A stretch of DNA of 64,000 nt, taken from the NCBI GenBank assembly GCA_011526565.1, contig WYBL01000026.1, positions 167,928-231,927 on the forward strand, in the 5' to 3' direction. This document shows positions 52,404 through 61,536 of the stretch, one piece after another. The position numbers and the translations under genes were made by a program. The notes below the pieces were generated by a model. The model ran no database searches. It was not told the DNA's origin and saw nothing but the letters and a program-made list of their open reading frames with translations. Each line of letters begins with the position of its first letter. Position 1 is the first letter of the stretch. The stretch is from Acidobacteriota bacterium. Lineage in GTDB: Bacteria; Acidobacteriota; Vicinamibacteria; Fen-336.

Positions 52404-53927
52404 TCAGTCGCGCATGCGCAGCACGGCGGCGTAGGTGACGATGCCGTCGAACAGGTGGCCGAGGCGCAGGTTCTCGTTCTCCTCGTGCTGGTTGTTGTCG
52501 TAGTTGACGACCGGCACCAGCACGGCGGGGATCTTCAGCGCCTGGATGAAGGGCGCGATCGGCACGCTGCCGCCCATCGAGCGCATCTCGACGGGCGGCG
52601 CGCCCCACGCGCGCTCGACGGCGGCCGCCAGCCGCCGCGACTCGGGCGAGAGCATCGGCGTGCGGAACGCGTGCAGCGGCGAGTCGTCGACCTCGATCCG
52701 CGCGAGGCGCGGGTGGCGGGCGCGGGTCCCGTCGTCGGGCTCGGCGTCCACGAGGTGATAGCCCTGCGCCCGGACGTGCTCGACCACCCGCGCGACGAGG
52801 CGCTCGCCCGGGGTCTCGACCAGGGTGCGGATGTCCATCTCGGCGACCGCGCGGTCGGGGATGATCGTGCGGGCCTGGGCGCCCACGAACGCGCTCTGCA
52901 TGCCGCGCACGTTGAGGGTGGGGCGCAGCAGCGCGCGCTGCAGCGTCAGCCCCGGCTGCTCCGGCTCCGCGATGCCGAAGGCCTTCAGCAGCCCCGCCTC
53001 GTCGCCGGGCACGGCGTCGATCAGCGCCAGTTCGTCCGCGGTCGGCGTCGGCACCTCGTCGAGAAAGCCCTTGACCCGCACGTTGCCCGCGTCGTCCTTC
53101 ATCGAGGCCAGCAGGTGGGCGAGGCGCAGCGCGGGGTTCGGCACCCAGTTGCCGTAGTTGCCGCTGTGCACGCCCGACTTCGGCCCGTAGACGGTGATCC
53201 GGAACGGGTGGATGCCGCGGCAGCCGTAGACGAGCGTGGGCCGGCCGCTGACGTGGGCCGGCCCGTCGAACACCAGCATCTGGTCGGCGGCCAGCCTCTC
53301 GCGGTAGCGCTCGATGGCCGCGATCAGGCTCGGCGAACCGTTCTCCTCCTCGCCGTCCATCACGACGCGCACGTTGACGTTCGGCTCGAGCCCCCCGGCG
53401 CGCAGCGCGTCGAGGGCGGCTAGGAACGCCATGATCGGACCCTTGGCGTCGGAGGCCGAGCGGGCGTAGACGCGCCAGTCGCGCTCGAAGGAGGTGAGCT
53501 CGCGCGCGTTCTCGACGAAGCCGGGCTCCTCGCCGGGCAGCCACTTGCCGCGGCGCACGACCGGCCCGAACGGATCGCCCTGAGCCCAGCCCTTCGGCGA
53601 CACCGGCTGCCCGTCGTACTGGAAGTAGATGAGCACCGTGCGGGACGCGCCCGCCGGCCGCAGCTCGCCCCAGACGATCGGGTTGCCGTCGGTGGGCAGC
53701 ACCTCCGCGCGGAAGCCTCGCTTCTCGAGCGCCGCCTTCAGGAACGCGGCGTTGCGCTCGATGTTCGGCCGGTCGGCGGCCACGTTGGGGATCGCCAGCA
53801 GGTCGAGGAACTCACCGACGATCTCGCGCTGATGGCCGGCGACCCATTCCGCGATCGCCGGCGGGGGCGCCGCGGCGGCTGAACCGGCGAGCAGGGCGAG
53901 GGGAAGGGCGAGCAGCCGTTTCGTCAT
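52404..53927 (-). CDS. secreted M20-family dipeptidase-like metallopeptidase
   Basis: 507 residues. Signal peptide MTKRLLALPLALLAGSAAAA. M20 residues visible: Asp in IYFQYDGQPV (Q103-Y104-D105 instead of the usual HxD), ASDAKGPI, the EE pair in MDGEEENGSP, DGP, and the late His in NNQHEENENL. The Gln for the first His suggests a subfamily with altered metal binding. M20 enzymes hydrolyse dipeptides or acylated amino acids. TATGAT box 6 nt before ATG. Confidence 0.8.
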   Translation of the reverse strand: MTKRLLALPLALLAGSAAAAPPPAIAEWVAGHQREIVGEFLDLLAIPNVAADRPNIERNAAFLKAALEKRGFRAEVLPTDGNPIVWGELRPAGASRTVLIYFQYDGQPVSPKGWAQGDPFGPVVRRGKWLPGEEPGFVENARELTSFERDWRVYARSASDAKGPIMAFLAALDALRAGGLEPNVNVRVVMDGEEENGSPSLIAAIERYRERLAADQMLVFDGPAHVSGRPTLVYGCRGIHPFRITVYGPKSGVHSGNYGNWVPNPALRLAHLLASMKDDAGNVRVKGFLDEVPTPTADELALIDAVPGDEAGLLKAFGIAEPEQPGLTLQRALLRPTLNVRGMQSAFVGAQARTIIPDRAVAEMDIRTLVETPGERLVARVVEHVRAQGYHLVDAEPDDGTRARHPRLARIEVDDSPLHAFRTPMLSPESRRLAAAVERAWGAPPVEMRSMGGSVPIAPFIQALKIPAVLVPVVNYDNNQHEENENLRLGHLFDGIVTYAAVLRMRD

Positions 53928-53933
53928 GGCGGC

Positions 53934-53939
53934 ATCATA
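53934..53939 (-). promoter_or_regulatory. -10-like TATGAT box of the M20 gene
   Basis: Matches TATAAT at five of six positions and ends 6 nt before the ATG at 53927. No -35 found. Confidence 0.4.
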
Positions 53940-54047
53940 GGCGCGCGGACGCGTGGCCGATCGGGGCGTGCCCGCCCATGCGGGTCGGTCCGACGCTCGC
54001 GCGGCTGCGGCGATGATGGGCGTCTTGCCGCGCTGAGCCGGGCTCGT

Positions 54048-54281
54048 TCAGGCGCGCGAGATCAACTCGACGGCCCGCGCATGGCGCGGATCGGCCGCGA
54101 GCGCGCGGATGCCCGCGTCGAAGGTCGCGAGCTTGCCCTCGTGGCGCAGCGCCAGGCCCAGCAGGTAGGCGTCGGCCACCTGGCGGTGGCCCTGGAGAGC
54201 CCCGGTGAACGGCTCCAGCACGGCCGCGACGCCCCATCGATCGACAATCAGCACGTTCACGTCGAGCAGGATCGGCGTCAC
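54048..54281 (-). pseudogene. PIN-domain toxin remnant with internal deletion (VapC-like)
   Basis: 77 residues where VapC toxins have about 130. The N-terminal strand with acidic Asp (VTPILLDVNVLI) runs straight into the C-terminal part (GHRQVADAYLLGLALRHEGKL and LATFDAGIRAL). About 60 residues of the middle are missing, including metal-site acids. The GTG start overlaps the VapB-like stop (GTGA), so it was an operon. Confidence 0.65.
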
Positions 54282-54466
54282 CGGAGCTCTTCGTCCAGCA
54301 GCCGCTCGATCGCCTCGGCGCGCACCAGCGCCGAGGCAGGGCCCGGGTCGAAGACGCGCAACCCGTTGACGTCGGCGGTCGGGCACTGGGCGCGCAGCGC
54401 GCGGCGCAGCAGCTCGGACGCAGCCTCGCCCAGCGACACCGAGCGCCCCGCCGCATGGCGCTTCAC
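54278..54466 (-). pseudogene. VapB-like antitoxin remnant
   Basis: 62 residues from GTG/ATG-type start (MKRHAAGRSVSLGEAASELL). In the same frame upstream the sequence reads TLSIDDDVLEAVKRHAAG, the usual VapB strand, but no start codon precedes it and the DNA overlaps the end of the adjacent PLP-enzyme gene. So the antitoxin has probably lost its start. Pairs with the truncated PIN gene. Confidence 0.55.
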
Positions 54467-54482
54467 GGCTTCCAGGACGTCA

Positions 54483-55634
54483 TCATCGATCGAAAGTGTA
54501 CAGCGCGGCGAAGCCGTTGGCGAGGTCCGCCTCGAGGTCGGCGGCGTCTTCGCAGCCGACGCTGATCCGCACCAGGCCGTCGCCGATGCCGAGCGCGTCG
54601 CGCTCGGGCTGGGTGTAGCCCGCGTGGGTCATCGTGGCCGGGTGCGAGATCAGGGTCTCGATGCCGCCCAGGCTCTCGCCGAGCGAGCACAGCTTCAGCT
54701 TGCGCAGGAAGCGGTCGGCCGCCTCGCGCGAGCCGAGGTCGAACGAGATCATCGAGCCGAAGCCCTTCGCCTGGCGCTTCTGGACCTGGTGCCCCGGGTG
54801 GTCCTCGAAGCCGGGCCAGAACACCTTCTTCACCTCGCGCCGGCCGCGCAGGAACTCCGCGATGCGGCGGCCGTTCTGCTCGTGGCGCTCCATCCGCAGG
54901 GCGAGGGTCTTGGTGCCGCGCAGCACCAGCCACGAGTCCATCGGCGACAGGATCGCGCCGGCCGCGTTCTGCACGAACTGCAGCCATTTCGCGTGCGCCT
55001 CGTGCTTCGTCACCGCGACGCCGCCGACCGAGTCGGAGTGGCCGTTCAGGAACTTGGTCGTCGAGTGCACGACGACGTCGGCGCCGAGCGAGAGCGGCTG
55101 CTGCAGCGCCGGGCTCATGAACGTGTTGTCGACGACGAAGATCGCGTTGCGCTTCTTCGCGACCGCCGCCAGCGCCGCGATGTCGCACACCTTCATCAGC
55201 GGGTTGGTGGGCGTCTCGATCCACAGGAGCTGGAAGTCGCCGGCCGCCGCGTCGAAGGCCGCCGCGTCGCTCGCGTCGATGAAGGCGAAGTCGATGCCGT
55301 ACTGGGCCAGCACCTTGGTGAACAGCCGGTGGGTGCCGCCGTAGACGTTGTCGGAGACGACCACGCGCTGGCCCTGCTTGACGAGCGTCAGCACCGCGTT
55401 GGTGGCGGCCATGCCGGAGGCGTAGCAGTACGCGTCGGCGCCGCCCTCGAGCGCCGCCAGGTTCAGCTCCAGCGCGCGGCGCGTGGGGTTCTGGGTGCGC
55501 GCGTACTCGTAACCCTTGTGCTCGCCGATGCCCTGCTGCACGTAGGTCGAGGTCTGGAAGATCGGCGTGATGATCGCGCCCGTCGAGGGGTCCGGCTCCT
55601 GGCCGGCGTGGATGCAGTCGGTGGCGAAACCCAA
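54483..55634 (-). CDS. cystathionine gamma-synthase/lyase-type PLP enzyme
   Basis: 383 residues of the Cys/Met-metabolism PLP family: YARTQNPTRRALELNLAALEG, YASGMAATNAVLTL, and the PLP lysine in HSTTKFLNGHSDSVGG. Such enzymes make or cleave cystathionine in transsulfuration. The TTG start has GGAGAG about 7 nt upstream. 11 bp downstream of the cysteine synthase gene. The last residues (FAALYTFDR) overlap the VapB remnant, which hints at a local rearrangement. Confidence 0.85.
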   Translation of the reverse strand: MGFATDCIHAGQEPDPSTGAIITPIFQTSTYVQQGIGEHKGYEYARTQNPTRRALELNLAALEGGADAYCYASGMAATNAVLTLVKQGQRVVVSDNVYGGTHRLFTKVLAQYGIDFAFIDASDAAAFDAAAGDFQLLWIETPTNPLMKVCDIAALAAVAKKRNAIFVVDNTFMSPALQQPLSLGADVVVHSTTKFLNGHSDSVGGVAVTKHEAHAKWLQFVQNAAGAILSPMDSWLVLRGTKTLALRMERHEQNGRRIAEFLRGRREVKKVFWPGFEDHPGHQVQKRQAKGFGSMISFDLGSREAADRFLRKLKLCSLGESLGGIETLISHPATMTHAGYTQPERDALGIGDGLVRISVGCEDAADLEADLANGFAALYTFDR

Positions 55635-55645
55635 AGCGGACTCTC

Positions 55646-56599
55646 CTAGAGGTTCTCGAACACGCCCTTGCCGAGATAGCGCTCGAAGCCGTCGGCGAAC
55701 AGCGTGACCACGGTCCTGCCCGGCCCCAGCTCGCGGGCGACCTCGCGCGCGGCGTGGGCCGCGGCCCCGGCCGAGCCGCCGATCAGCAGCCCCTCGCGGC
55801 GGGCCAGCTCGCGCACCGCGACGAACGAGGCCTCGTCGGAAACGGTGCGGATCTCGTCGATCACGGAGCGGTCCAGCGTCGACGGCCAGAACGAGTTGCC
55901 GATGCCCTCGACCTTGTGCGGACCGGCCGGGCCGCCGCCCCAGATCGAGCCCTGCGGCTCGACCAGGACGCAACGCACCTTCGGGTCGCGCTTCTTGAAG
56001 TAGCGGGCGACGCCCGTGAAGGTGCCGCCGGTGCCGCCGCCCATCACCACCGCGTCGGGGATCGCGCCACCGAGCTGCTCGTGCAGCTCCGCCGCCGTCG
56101 TCTCCTCGTGGTACTCGGGGTTGGCGGCGTTGTCGAACTGCTGCGGCACGTAGGCGCCGGGGATCGTGGCGGCCAGCTCCTTCGCCTTCTCGATCGCGAA
56201 CGGCATCCCCTTCTCGGTCGGCGTCAGCACCACCTCGGCACCCAGCACCTTCATCACGGCCGTCTTCGGCCCGACGAACTTCTCGGGCACCACGACGATC
56301 ACCCGGTAGCCGCGCAGGTTGCCGATCAGCGCCAGGCCGACTCCGGTGTTGCCGGCCGTCGGCTCGATCAGCGTCGCCCCCGGCGCGATGCGCCCGGCGC
56401 GCTCGGCAGCCAGGATCATGCCGATCGCGGCGCGGTCCTTGACGCTGCCGCCCGGGCTCAGGAACTCGAGCTTGGCCTGGATGTGGGCGGCCCCTTCCCC
56501 CGCGTAGCGGTCGAGGCGCAGCAGCGGCGTGCCGCCGACGAGATCGAGCAGGCTGTTCGCGGTGCGCAGGCGGGGGACGGCAAGAGTCGACTGTTCCAT
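55646..56599 (-). CDS. cysteine synthase / cystathionine beta-synthase-type enzyme
   Basis: 317 residues, fold type II PLP. The PLP lysine is K54 in GGSVKDRAAIG, the loop is EPTAGNTGVGLALI and the phosphate cup GGGTGGTFTGVARYF. OASS-type length, no C-terminal CBS domain. Adjacent to a cystathionine gamma-type enzyme, so a reverse transsulfuration route (homocysteine to cysteine) is likely. TACATT box 12 nt upstream and AGGA before ATG. Confidence 0.85.
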   Translation of the reverse strand: MEQSTLAVPRLRTANSLLDLVGGTPLLRLDRYAGEGAAHIQAKLEFLSPGGSVKDRAAIGMILAAERAGRIAPGATLIEPTAGNTGVGLALIGNLRGYRVIVVVPEKFVGPKTAVMKVLGAEVVLTPTEKGMPFAIEKAKELAATIPGAYVPQQFDNAANPEYHEETTAAELHEQLGGAIPDAVVMGGGTGGTFTGVARYFKKRDPKVRCVLVEPQGSIWGGGPAGPHKVEGIGNSFWPSTLDRSVIDEIRTVSDEASFVAVRELARREGLLIGGSAGAAAHAAREVARELGPGRTVVTLFADGFERYLGKGVFENL

Positions 56600-56673
56600 C
56601 GGGATCCTGAGAATGTAGTGGCCAGGCGCGGAGGCGGGATCCTATCACGCAGGAAAGGCGCGGGCCGCCCGCG

Positions 56674-59184
56674 TCAGCCGCGGGTCCGGTTGCCGAACAG
56701 CAGCGCGGCGGTGGCGTCGGCCGGCGCCGGCGCGCCGAACAGCCGGCCCTGCAGCCGGTCGGCGCCGCAGGAGTCGAAGAACTCCCGCTGCACCTCGGTC
56801 TCCACGCCGTGGGCGACGACCGCGAGGCCGAGGGTGCGCACCAGCGTCACCAGCGCGCGGGCGATCGCCTCGCTGGCGGCGTCGTCGCCGAGCAGCGCGG
56901 CGTTGAGCTTGACCGCGTCGACCGGCAGCCGCCGCAGCTCGGTCAGCGAAGCGCCGCCGCCGAAGTCGTCGAGGGCGATGGTCACGCCCGCGGCCCGCAG
57001 CGCGCCGAGCGACGCGCGGGCGGCGGCGCGGTCCAGGGTCTCGGTGCGCGACACCTCGACGCCGAGCGAGCGCGGCGGCAGGCCGCACTCGCGCACGGTG
57101 TCGAGGAAGCGGGCCGCGCAGTCCGGAGCCATCAGCTCGCGGTGCGAGAGGTTCACGGTCAGGCTCAGCTCGGCGAGCCCGGCCGAGCGCCAGCGCGCGA
57201 CGTCGAGGCAGGCGCTGCGAAGCACGAAGGAGCCGATCGCCGGCATCAGGCCCGTCTGCTCTGCGAGCGGCACGAACGCTTCGGCCGCCAGCAGGCCGCG
57301 GGTGGCGTGGCGCCAGCGCAGCAGCGCCTCCAGGGTCGCGACGCGGCCCGCACGCGGGTCCCACACCGGCTGGTAGTGGACCTCGAGCTGGCCGCGGCCG
57401 AGCGCCAGCCGCAGGTCGTGCTCGAGCGCCAGGCTGTCGAGCGCGCTGGCGTTCATCTCCGGGGTGTACAGCTCGTAGCCGTCGCGACCGCGCTCCTTGG
57501 CCCGGTACATCGCGGCGTCCGCGTTGCGCAGCAGCGACTCGGGGTCGTTGCCGTCCTCGGGCGAGAGCGCGACGCCGACGCTGCCGCTGACGTAGAGCTC
57601 GTGGTCGCCGACCCGGAACGGGCGCCGCATCGCGGCCAGCAGCTTCTCCGCGACGCGCGCGGCATCGACCGCGTCGGTCAGCGCCGGCAGCAGCAGCGTG
57701 AACTCGTCGCCGCCGAGGCGGGCGACCGTGTCGCCCTCGCGCAGCACCAGCGTCAACCGGTCGGCGACGGCGCGAAGCAGGCGGTCGCCCACCTCGTGGC
57801 CGAGCGAGTCGTTGACCGGCTTGAAGCGGTCGACGTCGAGGAACAGCACGCCGGCCTTCTGGCGGTTGCGCTGGGCCTGCGACAGCGCCACCTTGAGCCG
57901 GTCCTCGAACAGCCGGCGGTTGGGCAGCCCGGTCAGCGGGTCGTGGTAGGCGAGCTCGCGGACCCGGTCCTCCGCCCGCTTGCGCTCGGTGATGTCGAAG
58001 GCGGTGCCCATCGAGGCGATCTGGCCCTGGTACGTCAGGTTGGCCGCCGAGAAGTCGATCCAGGCCACGCGGCCGTCCTTGCGCACGATCGAGAACTCGT
58101 AGCGCGGCGGCAGCTCGCGGCCCGACTGGCGGGCCAGGCCCAGCTCCTTGACGATGTCGCGGAAGTCCGGGTGCACGAACTCCCAGAACTTCATCGCCAT
58201 CAGCTCGTCCCGCGAGAAGCCGGTGATCTCGCTGGTGGCCGGGTTCACGTAGCGGAAGTCGGGGCCCTGGTAGATGAAGATCGCGCAGGGCGCCGTCTCG
58301 GCCACGACCCGGAACCGGGCCTCGCTCTCGACCAACGCTTCCGCGGCACGCTTGCGCTCGATCGCCGCCGAGACGTGGCGCGACACGAAGGTGAGCAGCT
58401 CGCGGTCGGCGTCGGTGTAACGCTGCTCCGGGTCGTAGGTCTGCACGGCCAGCACGCCGAACGGGGCGCCGGGATCTCCGAGCGGCACGCCGAGCCAGTC
58501 GACCGAGGCGGCCCCGACGGTCTCGAGCTCGCCCGCCGCCTCCAGCTCGGCGAAGACCTCGGGGGTGGCCAGCAGCGGCTTGCCCGTGCGCAGCACGTAA
58601 GCCGTGATGCCGCGGCCGTACGGGCCCTCCGGGGGACGGTCGTCGTGTTCGTCGGAGAAGTAGGCGAAGCGCAGTCCCTCGGGGCCGGACTCGGAGAGCG
58701 CGATGTAGAAGTTGCGGGCGTAGGTCAGCTCGCCCACGATGCCCTGCAGCGCGGCGCACAGTTCCTCGACGTTGCGCACCGTCGTGGCGGTCTCGGAGAT
58801 GCGGAACAGCGCCTCCTGCACGCGCTCGGCCTGGCGCGCGGCGCTGACGTCCTGGGCCGTCACCAGCGCCGCCTCGCGCCCCGCCCAGGTCACGTTGTGG
58901 GCGTCGACGTCCACGTCGACCAGCCGGCCCGAGGCCAGCCGGTGGCGCCACACGCCGCAGCGCCGCAGCGGCTCGCCGCGGCGGCGGGCGACGTGGCCGG
59001 CGAAGCGTTCGCGCTCGGAGTCGGCCAGCAGGTCGGGCACCCGCAGCGCCAGGAACTGCTCGCGCGTGTATCCGTACGAGGAGAGCGCGGCCTCGTTGAC
59101 GTCGAGGAAGGCGAAGCTCTCGAGGTCGTAGACCCACATCGGGTGCGGGTTGTGATCGAACAGCAGCCGGAAGTCAGCGTTCAA
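56674..59184 (-). CDS. PAS-GAF-PAS-GGDEF-EAL c-di-GMP signalling protein
   Basis: 836 residues: PAS (about 1-125), GAF (about 130-290), PAS (about 300-420), GGDEF near 440-600 with intact ARLGGDEF, EAL near 610-830. In the EAL part, TLEALLRWRH is intact but the EGVE motif reads HGVE (VVAHGVETEV) and QGY is QGRL, so hydrolysis is doubtful. GGDEF domain could be an active cyclase. TTG start with GAGG upstream; TACACT box at 59217-59222. Confidence 0.85.
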   Translation of the reverse strand: MNADFRLLFDHNPHPMWVYDLESFAFLDVNEAALSSYGYTREQFLALRVPDLLADSERERFAGHVARRRGEPLRRCGVWRHRLASGRLVDVDVDAHNVTWAGREAALVTAQDVSAARQAERVQEALFRISETATTVRNVEELCAALQGIVGELTYARNFYIALSESGPEGLRFAYFSDEHDDRPPEGPYGRGITAYVLRTGKPLLATPEVFAELEAAGELETVGAASVDWLGVPLGDPGAPFGVLAVQTYDPEQRYTDADRELLTFVSRHVSAAIERKRAAEALVESEARFRVVAETAPCAIFIYQGPDFRYVNPATSEITGFSRDELMAMKFWEFVHPDFRDIVKELGLARQSGRELPPRYEFSIVRKDGRVAWIDFSAANLTYQGQIASMGTAFDITERKRAEDRVRELAYHDPLTGLPNRRLFEDRLKVALSQAQRNRQKAGVLFLDVDRFKPVNDSLGHEVGDRLLRAVADRLTLVLREGDTVARLGGDEFTLLLPALTDAVDAARVAEKLLAAMRRPFRVGDHELYVSGSVGVALSPEDGNDPESLLRNADAAMYRAKERGRDGYELYTPEMNASALDSLALEHDLRLALGRGQLEVHYQPVWDPRAGRVATLEALLRWRHATRGLLAAEAFVPLAEQTGLMPAIGSFVLRSACLDVARWRSAGLAELSLTVNLSHRELMAPDCAARFLDTVRECGLPPRSLGVEVSRTETLDRAAARASLGALRAAGVTIALDDFGGGASLTELRRLPVDAVKLNAALLGDDAASEAIARALVTLVRTLGLAVVAHGVETEVQREFFDSCGADRLQGRLFGAPAPADATAALLFGNRTRG

Positions 59185-59227
59185 CCGGGACCTCGCCTCG
59201 TGGAGAGCGCGACGGGAGTGTACCGCG

Positions 59228-59254
59228 GCGTCGCCCCGCCGCGCGGGGCGACGC
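59228..59254 (-). terminator. 10-bp perfect hairpin between ferredoxin-like and GGDEF genes
   Basis: GCGTCGCCCC (59228-59237) pairs with GGGGCGACGC (59245-59254), 7-nt loop. No T-run on the minus strand, so it may act as a pause or Rho-type boundary. Confidence 0.45.
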
Positions 59255-59260
59255 GCCTTC

Positions 59261-60541
59261 TCACTGGTCGGCGAGCAGCGCCTCGAGGTACCGGGACCGG
59301 AACTGGCGGCTGGCCAGCGCCCGCTGCACCGGCGGTAGCTTCAGGATCACGCCGAGGATCGCCGCCATCACCCGGTGGCTGAGGAACGCCTGGTTGTCGA
59401 ACACCAGTTCCTGCAGCTTGCCGCGCTCGATCGCCATCAGCACCGCGCGGTGCGCCGAGTTGAGCGGCGTGATCACGCGCGCGGGGCGTGGCGCCAGCCG
59501 CAGCGCGCCGCGGGCGCACGAGCGCACGCAGACGCCGCAGCCGAGGCAGGCGTCGGCGTCGAGCATCCCGCGCTTTCGCTCGCGCCCGTCCGGCGCCGCC
59601 GCGGCCACCGGTTCCACCCGCAGCGCCGCGACGGGGCAGGCGTCGACGCAGCGGCCGCAGCCGTTGCATCTCTCCGCGTCGATCTCCACCACGAAGTTCG
59701 TCGTGTGCACGGGGTGGAGGAAGCCGAAGCGCTTCGCCGCCAGCATCGCCTCGCAGCAGCAGCCGCAGCAGTTGCAGACGAAGGCCACGTTCTTCCGCAC
59801 GTTGTCGCCGAACTGGGCGAGCCCGTGGTCCTGCGCCTGCTGCACGACGTCCTTCGCCTCCGCGGCGTCGATGCGGCGGGCGAAGCCGTGGCGGGTCAGC
59901 GAGGCGGCGGCGTTGTTGAAGGTCAGGCAGTTGCGAAGCGGCGCGTCGCAGGCGCGGCCGACGTGCGTCATCTTGTGGCGGCAGTAGCAGACGCCGACGC
60001 CGATCGCCGTCGCGGTGTTCACGACCTCGCTGACCCGCTCGTGGTCCATCACCGTCGTCGACAGCTCGGGCGGCACCGCGGACTCGCGCACGAACATCCG
60101 CCCCAGCCGCGTCTCGCCGGTCGCGAACAGCGCGGTGATGAACTCGTCCTCGACGTTCATGTACTGGAAGAACAGCTCGGCCAGCAGCTTCTGGTCGACG
60201 TCGCCGCGCAGCCGCATCATCGAGAACTCGAAGAAGCCGGCCATCGGCGGCGGCAGGCAGTAGATCGTGCCGCCCGCGGTCTCCATGTCGAGCAGCAGCG
60301 CCTTGTCGCACAAGGCGTCGAGTTCGTGCTGCGCCTCGGCTTCCTTCATCCGCCACGCGGCGGCGGCGGTCGCCAGCCGGAATGGCTTGATCGGCAGCGC
60401 GGACACCAGCACGGCCTGCCGCGGAGTGAAGAGGAGCGACAGGATGCGGTACAGGACCTCCGAGGGCGGGGCGCCCTGGGGGTAGCGGTTCAGGCGATCG
60501 ACCAGGTGGCGATACGCCTCGCGAGAGGCCAGGTGGGTCAT
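59261..60541 (-). CDS. cysteine-rich ferredoxin-like 2[4Fe-4S] protein
   Basis: 426 residues. Two C-terminal ferredoxin repeats, CNGCGRCVDACP and CLGCGVCVRSC, each typical of [4Fe-4S]. Upstream Cys motifs CYCRHKMTHVGRACD and VCNCCGCCCEAML may hold another cofactor. The first 200 residues are helical and unassigned. Likely a redox partner with an unknown substrate. ATG at 60541 with GGAGGGGG upstream. Not next to a known oxidoreductase. Confidence 0.75.
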   Translation of the reverse strand: MTHLASREAYRHLVDRLNRYPQGAPPSEVLYRILSLLFTPRQAVLVSALPIKPFRLATAAAAWRMKEAEAQHELDALCDKALLLDMETAGGTIYCLPPPMAGFFEFSMMRLRGDVDQKLLAELFFQYMNVEDEFITALFATGETRLGRMFVRESAVPPELSTTVMDHERVSEVVNTATAIGVGVCYCRHKMTHVGRACDAPLRNCLTFNNAAASLTRHGFARRIDAAEAKDVVQQAQDHGLAQFGDNVRKNVAFVCNCCGCCCEAMLAAKRFGFLHPVHTTNFVVEIDAERCNGCGRCVDACPVAALRVEPVAAAAPDGRERKRGMLDADACLGCGVCVRSCARGALRLAPRPARVITPLNSAHRAVLMAIERGKLQELVFDNQAFLSHRVMAAILGVILKLPPVQRALASRQFRSRYLEALLADQ

Positions 60542-60625
60542 GGCCCCCTCCGATCTCCGGCGCGCGGAATCTGCGCATGCGCCGGCTCTCTCTTCGACTG
60601 TAACGCAAGAGCCGGGCCAGGGGGA

Positions 60626-60631
60626 TATGCT
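60626..60631 (+). promoter_or_regulatory. -10-like TATGCT box of the sugar operon
   Basis: TATGCT ends 8 nt before the GTG start at 60640. No clear -35. The arrangement again suggests a leaderless message. Confidence 0.4.
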
Positions 60632-60639
60632 CGGCGGCC

Positions 60640-61536
60640 GTGGCGGGTCCGACACTCGTGGTGATGGCGGCCGGCATCGGCTCGCGCTATCGCGGCGCGA
60701 AACAGGTGGAGGGCGTCGGCCCTGGCGGCGAGACGCTGCTCGACTACGCCGTCGCCGACGCCGCGCGCGCGGGTTTCTCGCGCGTCGTGCTGGTGACGCG
60801 GCGCGACCTCGAGGCCCCGTTGAGCGAGCGGGCGGTGCCGTGGCAGCGCGCGGGGCTCCGCGTCGACCTCGCCTTCCAGGACCTGGGCGACGTGCCGGCC
60901 GGCGCCGCGCCGCCGCCGGGCCGGACCCGGCCCTGGGGCACGGGCCACGCGGTGCTGGCAGCACGGGGCGCCGTCGACGGTCCGTTCGCGGTGATCAACG
61001 CCGACGACTTCTACGGGCGCTCCGCCTACGCCGCGCTCGCGGCCCACCTCGCGAGGCCGCCCGCCGACGGGGCGTGGGCACTCGCCGCCTTCCCGCTGGC
61101 GCAGACGCTCTCGCCGGAGGGGCCGGTCGCGCGCGGCCTGTGCGAGGAGCGGGACGGGCGGCTCGCGCGGATCGAGGAGGTGCTCGGGCTCGTCGCGGAC
61201 GACCGCGGCGGGGCGACGGCGTCGGACGGCCGCCGGTTCCCGGGTGACGCGCCGACCTCGATGAACGCGTGGGGCTTCACGCCCGGCCTGTTCCGCCTGC
61301 TGGCCGGGCGCTTTGCCGCCTTCCTCGCGGGCCCCGCGGGGCGCGACGCCGCGGCCGAGTTCCAGCTCTCGACCGAAGTCGGCGCTCTCCTCGCGCAAGG
61401 GCGGGCGAGCGTCGAGGTGCTGCGGGCCGGCGGCGCCTGGTTCGGCCTCACCCACCCCGGCGACCGCGAGCGGGCGCGCCAGCGCCTGCGCGAACTGCAC
61501 GCGGCGGGCGAGTACCCTGCGCCGCTGTTCGCATGA
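60640..61536 (+). CDS. sugar-phosphate nucleotidyltransferase
   Basis: 298 residues. N-terminal nucleotide-binding signature MAAGIGSRYRGAKQVEGVGP and the metal/sugar Asp pair in VINADDFYGR, as in UTP-glucose/hexosamine-1-phosphate uridylyltransferases. It overlaps the kinase gene by ATGA. Probably makes a UDP-sugar from the kinase product. Start is GTG, leaderless-like. Confidence 0.8.
   Translation: MAGPTLVVMAAGIGSRYRGAKQVEGVGPGGETLLDYAVADAARAGFSRVVLVTRRDLEAPLSERAVPWQRAGLRVDLAFQDLGDVPAGAAPPPGRTRPWGTGHAVLAARGAVDGPFAVINADDFYGRSAYAALAAHLARPPADGAWALAAFPLAQTLSPEGPVARGLCEERDGRLARIEEVLGLVADDRGGATASDGRRFPGDAPTSMNAWGFTPGLFRLLAGRFAAFLAGPAGRDAAAEFQLSTEVGALLAQGRASVEVLRAGGAWFGLTHPGDRERARQRLRELHAAGEYPAPLFA

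Noticed and set aside
52241-52438. 65-codon gene in the spacer before the M20 gene
   Set aside because: Overlaps the M20 coding end, no ribosome site and no recognisable sequence.
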